Made by a program: the position numbers and the translations under genes
Notes under the pieces: model-generated
Database searches by the model: none
What the model saw: only the letters and a program-made list of their open reading frames with translations
What the model was told of the DNA's origin: nothing
DNA from: Paramoeba atlantica
Taxonomy: Eukaryota > Discosea
Length of the DNA stretch: 64,000 bases
Direction: 5' to 3'
Assembly: GCA_977017575.1 (NCBI GenBank)
Contig: CDRNVI010000020.1
Coordinates: 536,154 to 600,153, forward strand
Part shown: one piece after another, positions 1 through 8,089 of the stretch
Position numbering within the stretch: the first letter of the stretch is position 1
How the letters are laid out: each line of letters begins with the position of its first letter

Positions 1-1
1 C

Positions 2-1384
2 TCACCCTCCACCTCTCTCTACCCCGCAGCCTACCCTACCCGTACCTCCCCTCCCCGTGCCGCAACCACAACCACCACCCCGAGTACCTCCCCCCCCACC
101 CCCCCCGGCACCCCTCCCCCCCCCCTCCCCCCCGCGACCCTCCACCACATCATCACCGGCCTCGAGTCCCGTCTCCACACCCACCAGTGGAGCGTCACAC
201 TCAAAACCCTTCTCGTCCTCCACCGCCTCCTCAAGGAGGGCAGCGACCCCCTCCACGACGCCCTCCTCCACACCCCCCAGCTGTTTAACGCGACCAAAGC
301 CAAGGACGTCTCCGACACCGGCTACGGCCGTCGCATGGAGCGTCTCGTGAAACACTACTTCCGCTACCTCGAGGAGCGCACCGCGGTGAGCCGGGAGGCG
401 CTGCGGGCGTGTGCCATCCCGCGACCCGCGGGGGCCCCCCGGGTGAGTGCGGTGGTGTTCTCCCACACCTACCGCCGCCTCGAGCGCCCGCACTACGGGG
501 AGATGCTCGCGATGCTGGAGGCCCCGGAGCTGGTGGAGCTCACGCGGAGGTTTCTCGGACAGCTGGAGGTGATGGTGGGGATGGAGGTGGATGTGACGGT
601 GTTGGATAACGCGGTGAGTGTGCTGGTGTGGCGGTATGTGGTGCAGGATGCGCGTCAGGTGACGGGGCTGGTCTCGGATCGGTTGCTGTTTCTGATTCAA
701 ACGGTGTTTGGTGTCGCGGAGGGGAAAAGGGAAGGGGGTGAGGGGGAGAGTCCGGAGGTGTTGGGGGATCGAAAAAGAAAGGTGTATGAGCTCGCGTGTC
801 AGTATAATGTGTGTGTGGAGGGGTTGAATAAAACGTTTCGCACGCTGAAAGGGATTGCGCCGTGTTTTCATGCTTTGCCGACGTTGCGGGTTTTGCCGAC
901 AGAGAGTATACAGTCTGCGCTTCAGTCATCAACGAGTGCGCCCTCGAACGAAACAGATTCTAGAAAAAGTGCTCAAGCCATACATGATCTTTTTTCTGAA
1001 ATCTCGAACTCGTACCACGAAGAGGTTATTTCGACCACCGGTGTGGATAAGAAACCTACTTCGGATTTATTTTCGGAAAAAAGCACTGAGAGATCCAAGT
1101 CTACTTCTCGTGGTTTAGAAAATACTGTGGATGCACTCAGTTCATTATTACAGGAGAGTTCAGTTACCGGTGCTCGTCCGCCCTCCCCACCTGATATGCT
1201 TGATATGGGTCGCACCAAAACGAGTCAGGAGATCAAATATCCGATGAAAACGGCACTCCAAAAACAAAACGAAGGACTTGAGAAAGAGCGCGGTATAGGA
1301 ATGACGTCGTCCATAACACCAATTTCTCGTAAAGTAAAAAATGTTCCGGCGAGTGCCACCAATTTAGATGATTTGTTTGGATAA
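2..1384 (+). CDS. ANTH-domain (AP180/CALM-like) clathrin adaptor, 5' end outside window
   Basis: The frame is open from the window edge to the stop at 1382-1384 (460 visible residues), so the true start lies upstream. After about 50 residues of Pro/Thr/Ser-rich low complexity comes an ANTH core: QWSVTLKTLLVLHRLLKEGS (visible residues ~65-84) matches the family signature W-x-V-x-LK-x-L-x-LLH-x-LL-x-EG, followed by YFRYLEERT, equivalent to the YxxYLxER helix. ANTH domains bind PI(4,5)P2 at the plasma membrane and recruit clathrin in endocytosis. The tail (residues ~310-460) is polar and carries DLF boxes at ~328 and ~355 and the terminal DDLFG, typical short clathrin/AP-2 binding motifs. The 5' half is very GC-rich with C-runs, unlike the 3' half. 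The Pro-rich stretch appears to interrupt the start of the ANTH fold. Assignment as ANTH is firm; which subfamily is unknown. Confidence 0.85.
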   Translation, partial: SPSTSLYPAAYPTRTSPPRAATTTTTPSTSPPTPPGTPPPPLPPATLHHIITGLESRLHTHQWSVTLKTLLVLHRLLKEGSDPLHDALLHTPQLFNATKAKDVSDTGYGRRMERLVKHYFRYLEERTAVSREALRACAIPRPAGAPRVSAVVFSHTYRRLERPHYGEMLAMLEAPELVELTRRFLGQLEVMVGMEVDVTVLDNAVSVLVWRYVVQDARQVTGLVSDRLLFLIQTVFGVAEGKREGGEGESPEVLGDRKRKVYELACQYNVCVEGLNKTFRTLKGIAPCFHALPTLRVLPTESIQSALQSSTSAPSNETDSRKSAQAIHDLFSEISNSYHEEVISTTGVDKKPTSDLFSEKSTERSKSTSRGLENTVDALSSLLQESSVTGARPPSPPDMLDMGRTKTSQEIKYPMKTALQKQNEGLEKERGIGMTSSITPISRKVKNVPASATNLDDLFG

Positions 1385-1764
1385 TTAAATTTTCACATAC
1401 ATGTATAAAACGTGGGATTCTTGTATTATTGTAGAATTGGTAGTTACTATATCATGCTCAGTATGATATGAATTCGCAAAGGGGTCGCAAAAATTTTCGC
1501 AAAGCCAACAGGTATACTTCATGCGCGAGGAGTTTCAGGTCATTAGTTTGGTCAAATCGCCGTTCAAAACTCTCTTTTTTTAATTTGGTCATCAAAGCTT
1601 CTAAACGAAAAAAATATAGCAGCATTCCTTAGAAGAAAACTTTGACGTTGTTTACCCATCTCAAATTCTTTTCCTAAGCTAAATTCTCATTTTATTACCC
1701 TCTTTTCTTGCTCAATGGTTACACTGTTATTTATAGAAAATCTTCACTTTCGTCACGTTTCTTT
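1385..1764. other. Intergenic, with splice-acceptor-like tract
   Basis: 380 bp with no credible coding. It contains a pyrimidine-rich stretch ending in AG at 1677-1678 (ttcttttcctaag), 87 nt before the ATG of the next gene, which looks like a 3' splice acceptor (trans-splicing or a 5'UTR intron). Nothing else is recognised. Confidence 0.5.
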
Positions 1765-2634
1765 ATGTTATTTCTTCCGACTACTATCACAAGGTCTCTT
1801 ATCTTAGATGCTGCGGATAGTGCACCTAAGGCGGCTAGGGTACGTGGGGCTTTCCTTCCGCAGGAATATGATCTCTGTCGCGTCCTTCATAACATCTCTA
1901 ATCACCATCCCTCATGGACTACAGAGACTCCGGCATGCAGTTGGAAAGACATAGAGTGTGACCACAATTTGCAAGTCATTAAAATTAAGTGGCACGCTAT
2001 GAAGCTTCGTGGAACCATATCATGGTGTCGTATTCCATCGAGTGTACAAGTTTTGATTTTAGGGAGTTTTTTTAGATCGGCAACGCAGAACATAATTACC
2101 GGCGAGCTTCCTGTTTTTGATTTGCCGCCTCGGCTAAGAAATTTTGTATTGGATGGCAACAAGATGACGGGAAACATTGACTTGGATCATCTTCCTACAA
2201 ATTTAACTGCTTTTGAAGCGGCGAAAAATTGCTTTAAGGGAACTGTATCCCTGTCATCTCTACCTCGTCATCTAGTTGTGTTAGACCTTCAAGATAATCT
2301 GCTTTCAGGGGAGCTCGATCTGACAAGCTTACCTGCGAATTTGGAAACAATGTATTTCGCAAATAATAATTTTAGTGGGAGCTTGATTCTTAAAGCTCTG
2401 CCGAAATCACTCAAACGACTTGATCTATGCGATAATAAACTAAGTGGAGAATTACAGTTCGATACGCTTCCGCCGAAAATGAAGTATCTTCTACTGAAGA
2501 ATAATGAGTTTGACGGGCACCTTGACCTCCGAATGGTGCCAGAACACTTTGTTACGCTAGATCTTCGGGGAAACAAAATTTCTTCCATAGTGCCAACTCC
2601 CTTCCCACCTGCCCTAAAATATGATCTACAATAA
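1765..2634 (+). CDS. Leucine-rich repeat protein (23-residue repeats)
   Basis: 289 aa from the first in-frame ATG at 1765; the frame is open back to 1708 but only with non-ATG codons. The N-terminus (MLFLPTTITRSLILDA) is a weak signal-like segment. Residues ~45-70 hold a Cys/Trp cap (CSWKDIEC) resembling the C-x-W-x-G-x-x-C cap of LRR proteins. From about residue 120 there are seven 23-residue repeats starting LPxxL and reading LPxxLxxLxLxxNxxSGxxxLxx, ending at the C-terminus with no kinase, transmembrane or GPI-like tail. LRR solenoids are interaction scaffolds; the partner is unknown. A shorter paralogue with the same cap and repeat length lies at 7181-7876. Confidence 0.8.
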   Translation: MLFLPTTITRSLILDAADSAPKAARVRGAFLPQEYDLCRVLHNISNHHPSWTTETPACSWKDIECDHNLQVIKIKWHAMKLRGTISWCRIPSSVQVLILGSFFRSATQNIITGELPVFDLPPRLRNFVLDGNKMTGNIDLDHLPTNLTAFEAAKNCFKGTVSLSSLPRHLVVLDLQDNLLSGELDLTSLPANLETMYFANNNFSGSLILKALPKSLKRLDLCDNKLSGELQFDTLPPKMKYLLLKNNEFDGHLDLRMVPEHFVTLDLRGNKISSIVPTPFPPALKYDLQ

Positions 2635-2740
2635 AGCCATATTACTTTTAGAACGACGATTTAGATTCCAAATTTTAGAATAACCTCAATTATGTGCTTA
2701 CAAAGATATCGTAATCCATATAAATGTTTTCTCTCTTTTT

Positions 2741-2834
2741 TCTATTTTTTTAACCTTTTCCTTCTCACAACTTTCTCCTATCCACTCTCTTTTCCTTTTC
2801 CTATCTCCCACCTCCCAACCCACACAAAACTAAA
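2741..2834 (+). promoter_or_regulatory. Pyrimidine-rich leader upstream of TCTP
   Basis: About 90 bp almost entirely of C and T directly before the TCTP start, ending cacaaaactaaaATG. It contains no AG dinucleotide, so unlike the leaders of several neighbours it has no splice-acceptor-like site. A TOP-like or initiator-like role is possible but not shown. Confidence 0.4.
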
Positions 2835-3347
2835 ATGAAAATCTTCAAATGCATTATCTCAGGAGACGAAGTTCTCTGTGACAACGACCGTCTGCTGCAG
2901 GAGGAGGACGATGTGGTCTACGTGGTCGAAGGGAAATACATCAGCGTCGGGGGCGAAGACTACGGAATCTCGGCCAATGTCGATGAGGACGCTGCAGAGG
3001 GCGCCACAGGGGAGGGAACCTCCGATAACAGCTCCAAAGTGGTCGACATTGTCCACACCAACCGTCTTGTGGAGGTCCCCTTCGATAAGAAGAGCTATGG
3101 GGCCTATTTGAAGGGTTACATGAAGGCACTGGTCGAAAAAATGCAAGAAAAGAATCCCGAGCGAGTGGATAAGTTCAAGGCCGGGGCTCAGACCTTTGTG
3201 AAAAAGGTTTTGGCGAATTTTGATGAATATCAATTCTTTTTGGGGGAAAGTATGGACGGGGAGGGTATCACCGTGTTGGCAAAGTGGGAAGGCGAGAAAG
3301 CGCTGTTTTATTACTTCAAAGATGGGCTGCGTGGAGAAAAGGTGTAA
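2835..3347 (+). CDS. TCTP: Translationally controlled tumour protein homologue (TCTP)
   Basis: 170 aa, the usual TCTP length (~170). It begins MKIFKCIISGDEVLCDN, matching the TCTP start M-x-I-(Y/F)-x-D-x-x-x-x-DE-(L/M)-x-S/C-D. An acidic loop follows at residues ~50-68. The central helices (SYGAYLKGYMKALVEKMQEKNPER, seen in parts, residues ~95-120) match the conserved K-x-Y-x-x-Y-x-K-x-Y-M-K helical hairpin. The C-terminus has FFLGESMDGEG (~137-147), the TCTP2 signature block N/F-x-GE-x-MD-x-x-G. TCTP is an abundant cytosolic Mss4-fold protein linked to growth control and translation elongation. It is a single exon. Its codon choice is visibly more G/C-ending than in neighbouring genes, as expected for a highly expressed gene. 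Confidence 0.95.
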   Translation: MKIFKCIISGDEVLCDNDRLLQEEDDVVYVVEGKYISVGGEDYGISANVDEDAAEGATGEGTSDNSSKVVDIVHTNRLVEVPFDKKSYGAYLKGYMKALVEKMQEKNPERVDKFKAGAQTFVKKVLANFDEYQFFLGESMDGEGITVLAKWEGEKALFYYFKDGLRGEKV

Positions 3348-3735
3348 ACCTGTATGATCGAAGTAACGAAAACAGGATTTTAAAAATCAAAACAAAAGGA
3401 AGGCATAAAGGTAGCTTATTTTGAGTATTTAAAATACATAAATGTGCGTTCTTTGTAACTGATGCTTCCTTTTGTATTTTTATACTGATCCCGTTACATG
3501 CTAACCTTCTGGGCTTTTATGTTTCTCACTAAAATACATGCCGATAACATGTAAGTCATAAGCGCAGGGCAATGCGTTATCTATTTGCATATTGGGCCTA
3601 CATTTATGCCACATTTTTCATCACATCATACGGTTACAAAACATTTTTTTACGCAGTCCTAACTCTCTTTCCTTTATTTCCACAATTTTTAAAAAAAAGT
3701 CTCTCTTGTATTTCGCACTCATTTTTTTTTTCAAA
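3348..3735. other. Intergenic between TCTP and PNO1
   Basis: 388 bp, AT-rich. The last ~80 bp before the PNO1 ATG are pyrimidine-rich, with an AG at 3698-3699 after a polypyrimidine stretch and then a T-run directly before aaaATG. No gene is seen. Confidence 0.4.
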
Positions 3736-4473
3736 ATGAGCACTTCCCCATCACCGTCTCTTCCCACCCACCCTCGCAAACGCACCAATTCCACCCAAGA
3801 ACTATGCGCTGCCCCCTCCGACCGATTTCTGACCCGAGCAAAACGACAAAACTACTCCTACGCCTCTCCTCTGGCCTCCGTGTCTTCCCTCTCCGCACGC
3901 CGACCGATTCGTAGCATTAAAATTCCCCATCATCGGTTTCCTCCGATTAGAAGCAAGTGGATGTCAATTTATACCCCGCTGGTGGACCAATGCAAACTGG
4001 AAGTCCGGATGAACTTAAAAACCAAAAGCGTTGATTTGCGTTTGGGTCCGATGGCAGAAGAGAGTGAAAATCAAATTTTGGAATGTGATCACTCCGGGTT
4101 ACTTCAAAAAGCGGAAGATTTTGTGCGAGCCGTTGTGTTGGGGTTTGAGGTCGCCGATGCGTTAGCGTTGCTGCGGCTGGATGATATTTATCTCGATGGG
4201 TTTGAGGTAAAAGATGTGAAAACACTTCGAGGAGAGAATTTAAGTCGATGTATTGGTCGTATGAGTGGAAGTCATGGAAAAACAAAATTTGCGTTGGAAA
4301 ATATTACCCGCACACGTATCGTTATTGCAGACACCCATTTGCACTTGATGGGACATGTGCAAAACATTCGATTCGCAAAAGATGCGTTAGTCGATTTGAT
4401 TCGGGGAAGTCCAGCAGCAAAGGTCATTGCGAAAACACGTAGGCTTATGACACGCGTCAATGAGGTGTTGTAG
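3736..4473 (+). CDS. PNO1: PNO1/Dim2-like KH protein, 40S ribosome assembly
   Basis: 245 aa from ATG 3736, close to the family length of ~250; the frame is open upstream to 3592 but without an ATG. The C-terminal KH domain (residues ~170-240) is diagnostic: GRMSGSHGKTKFALENIT, RTRIVIADTHLHLMG and IRFAKDALVDLIRGSPAAKV follow the PNO1 pattern (G-x-x-GKTKFAIEN-x-T-RTRIVLAD-x-x-IHILG, then IRIARDA-x-x-x-LILGSPPGKV). The preceding region has FVRAVVLGFEVADALALLRLDD, the conserved PNO1 hinge. The first ~60 residues are basic, Ser/Pro-rich and variable. PNO1 binds pre-18S rRNA near the 3' end of 18S and partners the NOB1 nuclease in the nucleus and cytoplasm. Confidence 0.93.
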   Translation: MSTSPSPSLPTHPRKRTNSTQELCAAPSDRFLTRAKRQNYSYASPLASVSSLSARRPIRSIKIPHHRFPPIRSKWMSIYTPLVDQCKLEVRMNLKTKSVDLRLGPMAEESENQILECDHSGLLQKAEDFVRAVVLGFEVADALALLRLDDIYLDGFEVKDVKTLRGENLSRCIGRMSGSHGKTKFALENITRTRIVIADTHLHLMGHVQNIRFAKDALVDLIRGSPAAKVIAKTRRLMTRVNEVL

Positions 4474-4694
4474 GAACGAGTTTTTTTATTTCCTTATGGT
4501 GTATTTCGTATGTTGTTCGTGCAATATTTTCATTGGGCAAATTGATGAAAATTTTATCCGTGCGTGTTTGTGTATGCGCTTACTGAACTGCAATAATTCT
4601 CTTCATTGCTTTCTGTATTCTTGTTCTCAATTGCACTATATCTGCACGAAAATATTCATCTCTTTTACGCAATCTCTTTCTGATTTAAATACTA

Positions 4695-5045
4695 ATGAAC
4701 TTCGCCCTTCTTCTTCTCTATTTCTTCACTGCTTTTGCTGGAGTATTCTGCTTAACCTCGCATCCGTTCCTACATACTTTTGCTGCCCGAAAGGTTGAAA
4801 AATCGATCAAAGGTAGGAAAATACCAGTCCAGCGAGGAAGCAACTTTTGGAGTGCTGTTGAAACAGTGGCCGACCGAGTGCACCAATATCGTGGAAAAGC
4901 GAAGGCAGGGACCTCGCAACATGCGAAGCCTTACTTACACGTCGATGCACCAACAGTCTCACAGCTTGCAACTGGTAAATCGTTTGGCCGGTTGAAGAGA
5001 GCTCCAGTACAAACGGAGCGCACTGCGACCCTAAAGAAGAAGTAA
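4695..5045 (+). CDS. Hypothetical small basic protein with N-terminal hydrophobic signal
   Basis: 116 aa from an ATG. Residues 3-20 (FALLLLYFFTAFAGVFCL) form a clear hydrophobic stretch, likely a signal peptide or anchor. The rest is basic (many K and R, ending TLKKK) with no domain I recognise. The mature part begins around HPFLHTFAARKVEK. Such a bipartite layout can be an organelle-targeting leader, but nothing else supports that. It sits in line with its neighbours (221 bp after PNO1, 370 bp before the DnaJ-like gene), which is why I accept it as a probable gene. The length is modest, so a chance ORF remains possible. Confidence 0.45.
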   Translation: MNFALLLLYFFTAFAGVFCLTSHPFLHTFAARKVEKSIKGRKIPVQRGSNFWSAVETVADRVHQYRGKAKAGTSQHAKPYLHVDAPTVSQLATGKSFGRLKRAPVQTERTATLKKK

Positions 5046-5415
5046 CTGGGAATATTTTGTGAACAGAATTACATTTTTTGCTTTTACTTCTTGTGTACAG
5101 AATGGAATTCTTGTGTATAGAATAGTTCACGCAGATCGATTTCTTTCTTATTGTGAAGGATACTGTGTACTTTTCTTGTTTTTTGATTAAATTTCCAGCT
5201 TTTACATGCTTTTTGCTCTACAATTTTTTTAGATACATTCATAAACATCTCGCACCGGACAGAGTGTACATGGATATGGGGTTGTTTGCCTTTCCAGAGG
5301 GCCTATATTTTTGATTCTTTTTAACATCTTTCTTTGTCTGCTTCTTTGATTTCTAAAAACCGAATCACTAGTACGACTCTATTTTTTATCCCTTCCTACT
5401 CCATCTGAACGCATT
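5046..5415. other. Intergenic before the DnaJ-like gene
   Basis: 370 bp, AT-rich. I looked here for a missing J-domain exon (HPD motif) for the following gene and saw none. A weak pyrimidine tract ends in an AG at 5370-5371, 45 bp before the next ATG. Confidence 0.4.
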
Positions 5416-6972
5416 ATGGATTTTCCTTTTCCCGATCTCTTTCGCTCTGCCTTCTTCGACGCTTTTTCTGCTCCTTATCCCACGAACTCTACAAACGCAA
5501 GGCGATCAAATCACCGCAGCACGACCCAGAGGACATCTAGTGGTATTCCACCTTCTTTTCGGCCCTTCTTTCCTCAATCCGCGCTATCCTCAAGCCCCCC
5601 TAGCACCCTTTCACGTGAAATTCATATTCGTTTAGAGGACTGCTTTACTGGAACTGTGCTCTCCGTTTCCTATGAACGACAGAAAAAGTGTTCTCATTGC
5701 CTCGGCTGTGGTTCACTTGATAATCCAAATGGTGAAAGGAACAATTTAAACGCTATGCAAACCTCAGGTTCTGCTCCTCACTCTTCTTTCTCTTCTGTAT
5801 TTCCTAAATGTGATGTTTGCAAGGGAAATGGTCGAATTTTCACCTCGAATCCAAAGCAAGCACAATCAGAAACCGTAAGAAAAAGAAAATTTGCTCCTTG
5901 CCATCATTGTCAAGGCACGGGTGAGAGCTCGATGACTTGTCCCGATTGTAGGGGAAGTGGAAAACGTTCTTCTGGCGTTTCGTTTGGTACAAACGGTTAT
6001 CGAGTATCAAGAAACTCACGGCTTGTTCCATGCGACTCTTGCCATGCGAAAGGTAAAGTTGCAAAACGAGTTGCATGTACCTTTTGTAGTGAAAAGGGTT
6101 TAATCTTACAAGAGACCACATTTTCTCTTACGATAGAGCCTGGAGTGGAAGACGGGGACGAACTTGTTTTCAAAAATCGCGGTCACGAAAGAGTGTTTTA
6201 CGACGTAAACGCATCCAACACTTCGAATATCTTATCTACGTCTCGCTTGCTTTGCGGAGATCTGAAAATAATTATTCGCGTGCTTCCGCATTCTTGTTTT
6301 CAACGTGTTGGACCGGATTTGTATTTCACAAAAACACTTCCCTTAAGTCACGCATTGCTTGGGTGCCGCTTTTCGTTTAAGCACTTAGATGGCTCTCCCA
6401 TTTGCGTTGATACAGAAAATGTGATTCTAAATGGAAAGGAGTCACGACGCATAGCAGGAGAGGGGATGCCGAAGCGTGGTTCTTCTTCCAAACGCGAGTC
6501 TAAAATCAGACGGATGCAAAACAGGAATATACAGGCACTTTCGACAGGAGTTCACTCTGATCGTTCCTCGAGGATTTCTGGTAACAAAGAACTCACTGAC
6601 TCCGAGAGAGGTGATTTAATTTTGAAGTTCAAAGTGGAGTTTCCGGAACGTTTGTCGGAGTCAGCACGCGAGCTTCTTGAGAAACAGATTCCTCGCGATG
6701 CTCACGAAAACACTTCAAAAGGTCGTTCCCAAGGCCACGCACGTGGAGCAATTATTTTACCTTGCAAAACGGATACAAATACTGACGATTCCAATGAAAC
6801 TCTTCATCAGGAATATTGTATCGCGCACAAACAGTCCCGCGAGCGCTACCTTTCAGATGTTCAGAATGCCAAAGAGTTTGAATCCTTGAAGGAGGATCCC
6901 GAAATTCAAACAGATGACATATTCGAAGCGGAATACGGAATACCTGGTACTTCGGGGTGTTCTGTTCAATAA
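5416..6972 (+). CDS. DnaJ-like co-chaperone lacking a J domain, with expanded zinc-finger region
   Basis: 518 aa. No J domain or HPD motif is present in the N-terminal ~70 residues, which are Phe/Ser/Pro-rich. From residue ~72 it follows type-A DnaJ architecture: IHIRLEDCFTGTVLSVSYER matches the substrate-binding start (x-x-LEE-x-x-x-G), then the Cys-rich domain, then SLTIEPGVEDGDELVFKNRG, the conserved CTD-I segment, and a long CTD. The Cys-rich part has six CxxCxGxG-like motifs instead of four: CSHCLGCG (~92), CDVCKGNG (~132), CHHCQGTG (~161), CPDCRGSG (~175), CDSCHAKG (~205) and CTFCSEKG (~221); the last two have lost the first Gly. Without the HPD loop it should not stimulate Hsp70 ATPase alone; it may hold clients or dimerise with a J partner. 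A Ser/Arg-rich insert sits at ~355-395. Confidence 0.8.
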   Translation: MDFPFPDLFRSAFFDAFSAPYPTNSTNARRSNHRSTTQRTSSGIPPSFRPFFPQSALSSSPPSTLSREIHIRLEDCFTGTVLSVSYERQKKCSHCLGCGSLDNPNGERNNLNAMQTSGSAPHSSFSSVFPKCDVCKGNGRIFTSNPKQAQSETVRKRKFAPCHHCQGTGESSMTCPDCRGSGKRSSGVSFGTNGYRVSRNSRLVPCDSCHAKGKVAKRVACTFCSEKGLILQETTFSLTIEPGVEDGDELVFKNRGHERVFYDVNASNTSNILSTSRLLCGDLKIIIRVLPHSCFQRVGPDLYFTKTLPLSHALLGCRFSFKHLDGSPICVDTENVILNGKESRRIAGEGMPKRGSSSKRESKIRRMQNRNIQALSTGVHSDRSSRISGNKELTDSERGDLILKFKVEFPERLSESARELLEKQIPRDAHENTSKGRSQGHARGAIILPCKTDTNTDDSNETLHQEYCIAHKQSRERYLSDVQNAKEFESLKEDPEIQTDDIFEAEYGIPGTSGCSVQ

Positions 6973-7078
6973 AAGAAATTCAATGTAGTGGGCGGCAAAC
7001 CCTTGATTTTTTATTTCGTCATCTCATTTTCTTATTTTTCATGTTCCTTTCAATTTTTCTGTCGTACATGCGCTAATC

Positions 7079-7099
7079 TGATTTCTTGTTTATTTTCAG
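7079..7099 (+). promoter_or_regulatory. 3' splice-acceptor-like site upstream of the second LRR gene
   Basis: A gctaat branch-like motif just upstream is followed by gatttcttgtttattttcag ending at 7099, a textbook 3' splice site 82 nt before the ATG at 7181. No upstream coding exon is visible, so it would serve a 5'UTR intron or spliced-leader addition. Confidence 0.45.
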
Positions 7100-7180
7100 C
7101 ACAGAACACTCTTCAACATCCTTTTTCCTTTACAAAAACAGAATCTCTACCCTCTTTCACCCTTTTCCCCTCGCTTCCCC

Positions 7181-7876
7181 ATGTCTTTTTCCCTCTTCTT
7201 TTCACTCTCTCCTTCCTCCCCCTTCCCCTTACCCCTCCCCTGCTCGGATACCCCCGTACGCCGGGGTAAAGTCCGGGCCTCGATTTTCACTCCCGAATAC
7301 GCGCTCTCTCAATTCATCCAGCATCTTCACCCCCACCACCCGAGTTGGGTTCAGCACAACCATGGCTGCACGTGGAATGGAATACGCTGCGATGGGTCGC
7401 TTGAAATCGTGCTCGGAATCAACTGGTCCGGACTAAAGCTCTGCGGAGAGCCCTCCTGGGGTTTTCTCCCGGCCAGGGTCCAGGACGTGGACTTGGGGTG
7501 TGGATGGTACGAAAGTGTAAACTATCTAACGGGGTCGGTTCCGTTTACCGAGCTCCCGGTGAGTTTGCTTTCTTTTGTGCTGCAACGGAATCGGTTTTCC
7601 GGTGGGGCGGATCTTACGCAGCTCCCACCGTCCCTTTTTGCGTTGGACCTTCGGCGCAATATGTTTGATGGGGAGCTTAATTTGATGTCACTTCCGAAAT
7701 CACTGACGCATCTGTTTTTAAGTGATAATGATTTTTCGGGAACTGTGGATTTCTCCGCGCTTCCCAAGGGATTGCTTTCTGTGGAAATGCGTCACTTAAA
7801 TCTCAGCTGCGTTCAGGGACAAAATGTACCTTCGATTGTATCGGCAAACGGTTTTCGCTCAAAACCAGTTTCTTGA
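7181..7876 (+). CDS. Leucine-rich repeat protein, short paralogue
   Basis: 231 aa starting MSFSLFFSLSPSSPFPL, a Ser/Pro/Phe-rich leader that could be a signal peptide. The cap CTWNGIRC (residues ~64-71) matches the LRR N-terminal cap and corresponds to CSWKDIEC in the LRR gene at 1765-2634. Four 23-residue repeats of the form LPxSLxxLxLxxNxFSGxxxLxx follow (residues ~127-215), then a short tail. It is a paralogue of the gene at 1765-2634 with fewer repeats. The function is unknown; LRR surfaces bind proteins. The leader is C/T-rich at DNA level, so an internal start at a later ATG cannot be excluded. Confidence 0.75.
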   Translation: MSFSLFFSLSPSSPFPLPLPCSDTPVRRGKVRASIFTPEYALSQFIQHLHPHHPSWVQHNHGCTWNGIRCDGSLEIVLGINWSGLKLCGEPSWGFLPARVQDVDLGCGWYESVNYLTGSVPFTELPVSLLSFVLQRNRFSGGADLTQLPPSLFALDLRRNMFDGELNLMSLPKSLTHLFLSDNDFSGTVDFSALPKGLLSVEMRHLNLSCVQGQNVPSIVSANGFRSKPVS

Positions 7877-8089
7877 TCCGTCATTTGTAGTAAAAAACAT
7901 TTTGAAACCTTATTCTTTTAGTTTAGTTGAAGACTCCTTCATGCGGCTTATCCGCAGAAAGCCTGTTTTTGACATGCAATTTTTTATAATGGACCATCTC
8001 CAAGGCATTTACCCGGAATTTCGTTTACATTTTCCTTCGTTTTAGCTTCTCGCCCTTTCCCTTCTCTTCGCAACACTCATCATTCACTC

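Noticed and set aside
2-871. 289-aa minus-strand ORF at the window start
   Set aside because: His/Pro-rich antisense of the GC-rich ANTH coding region.
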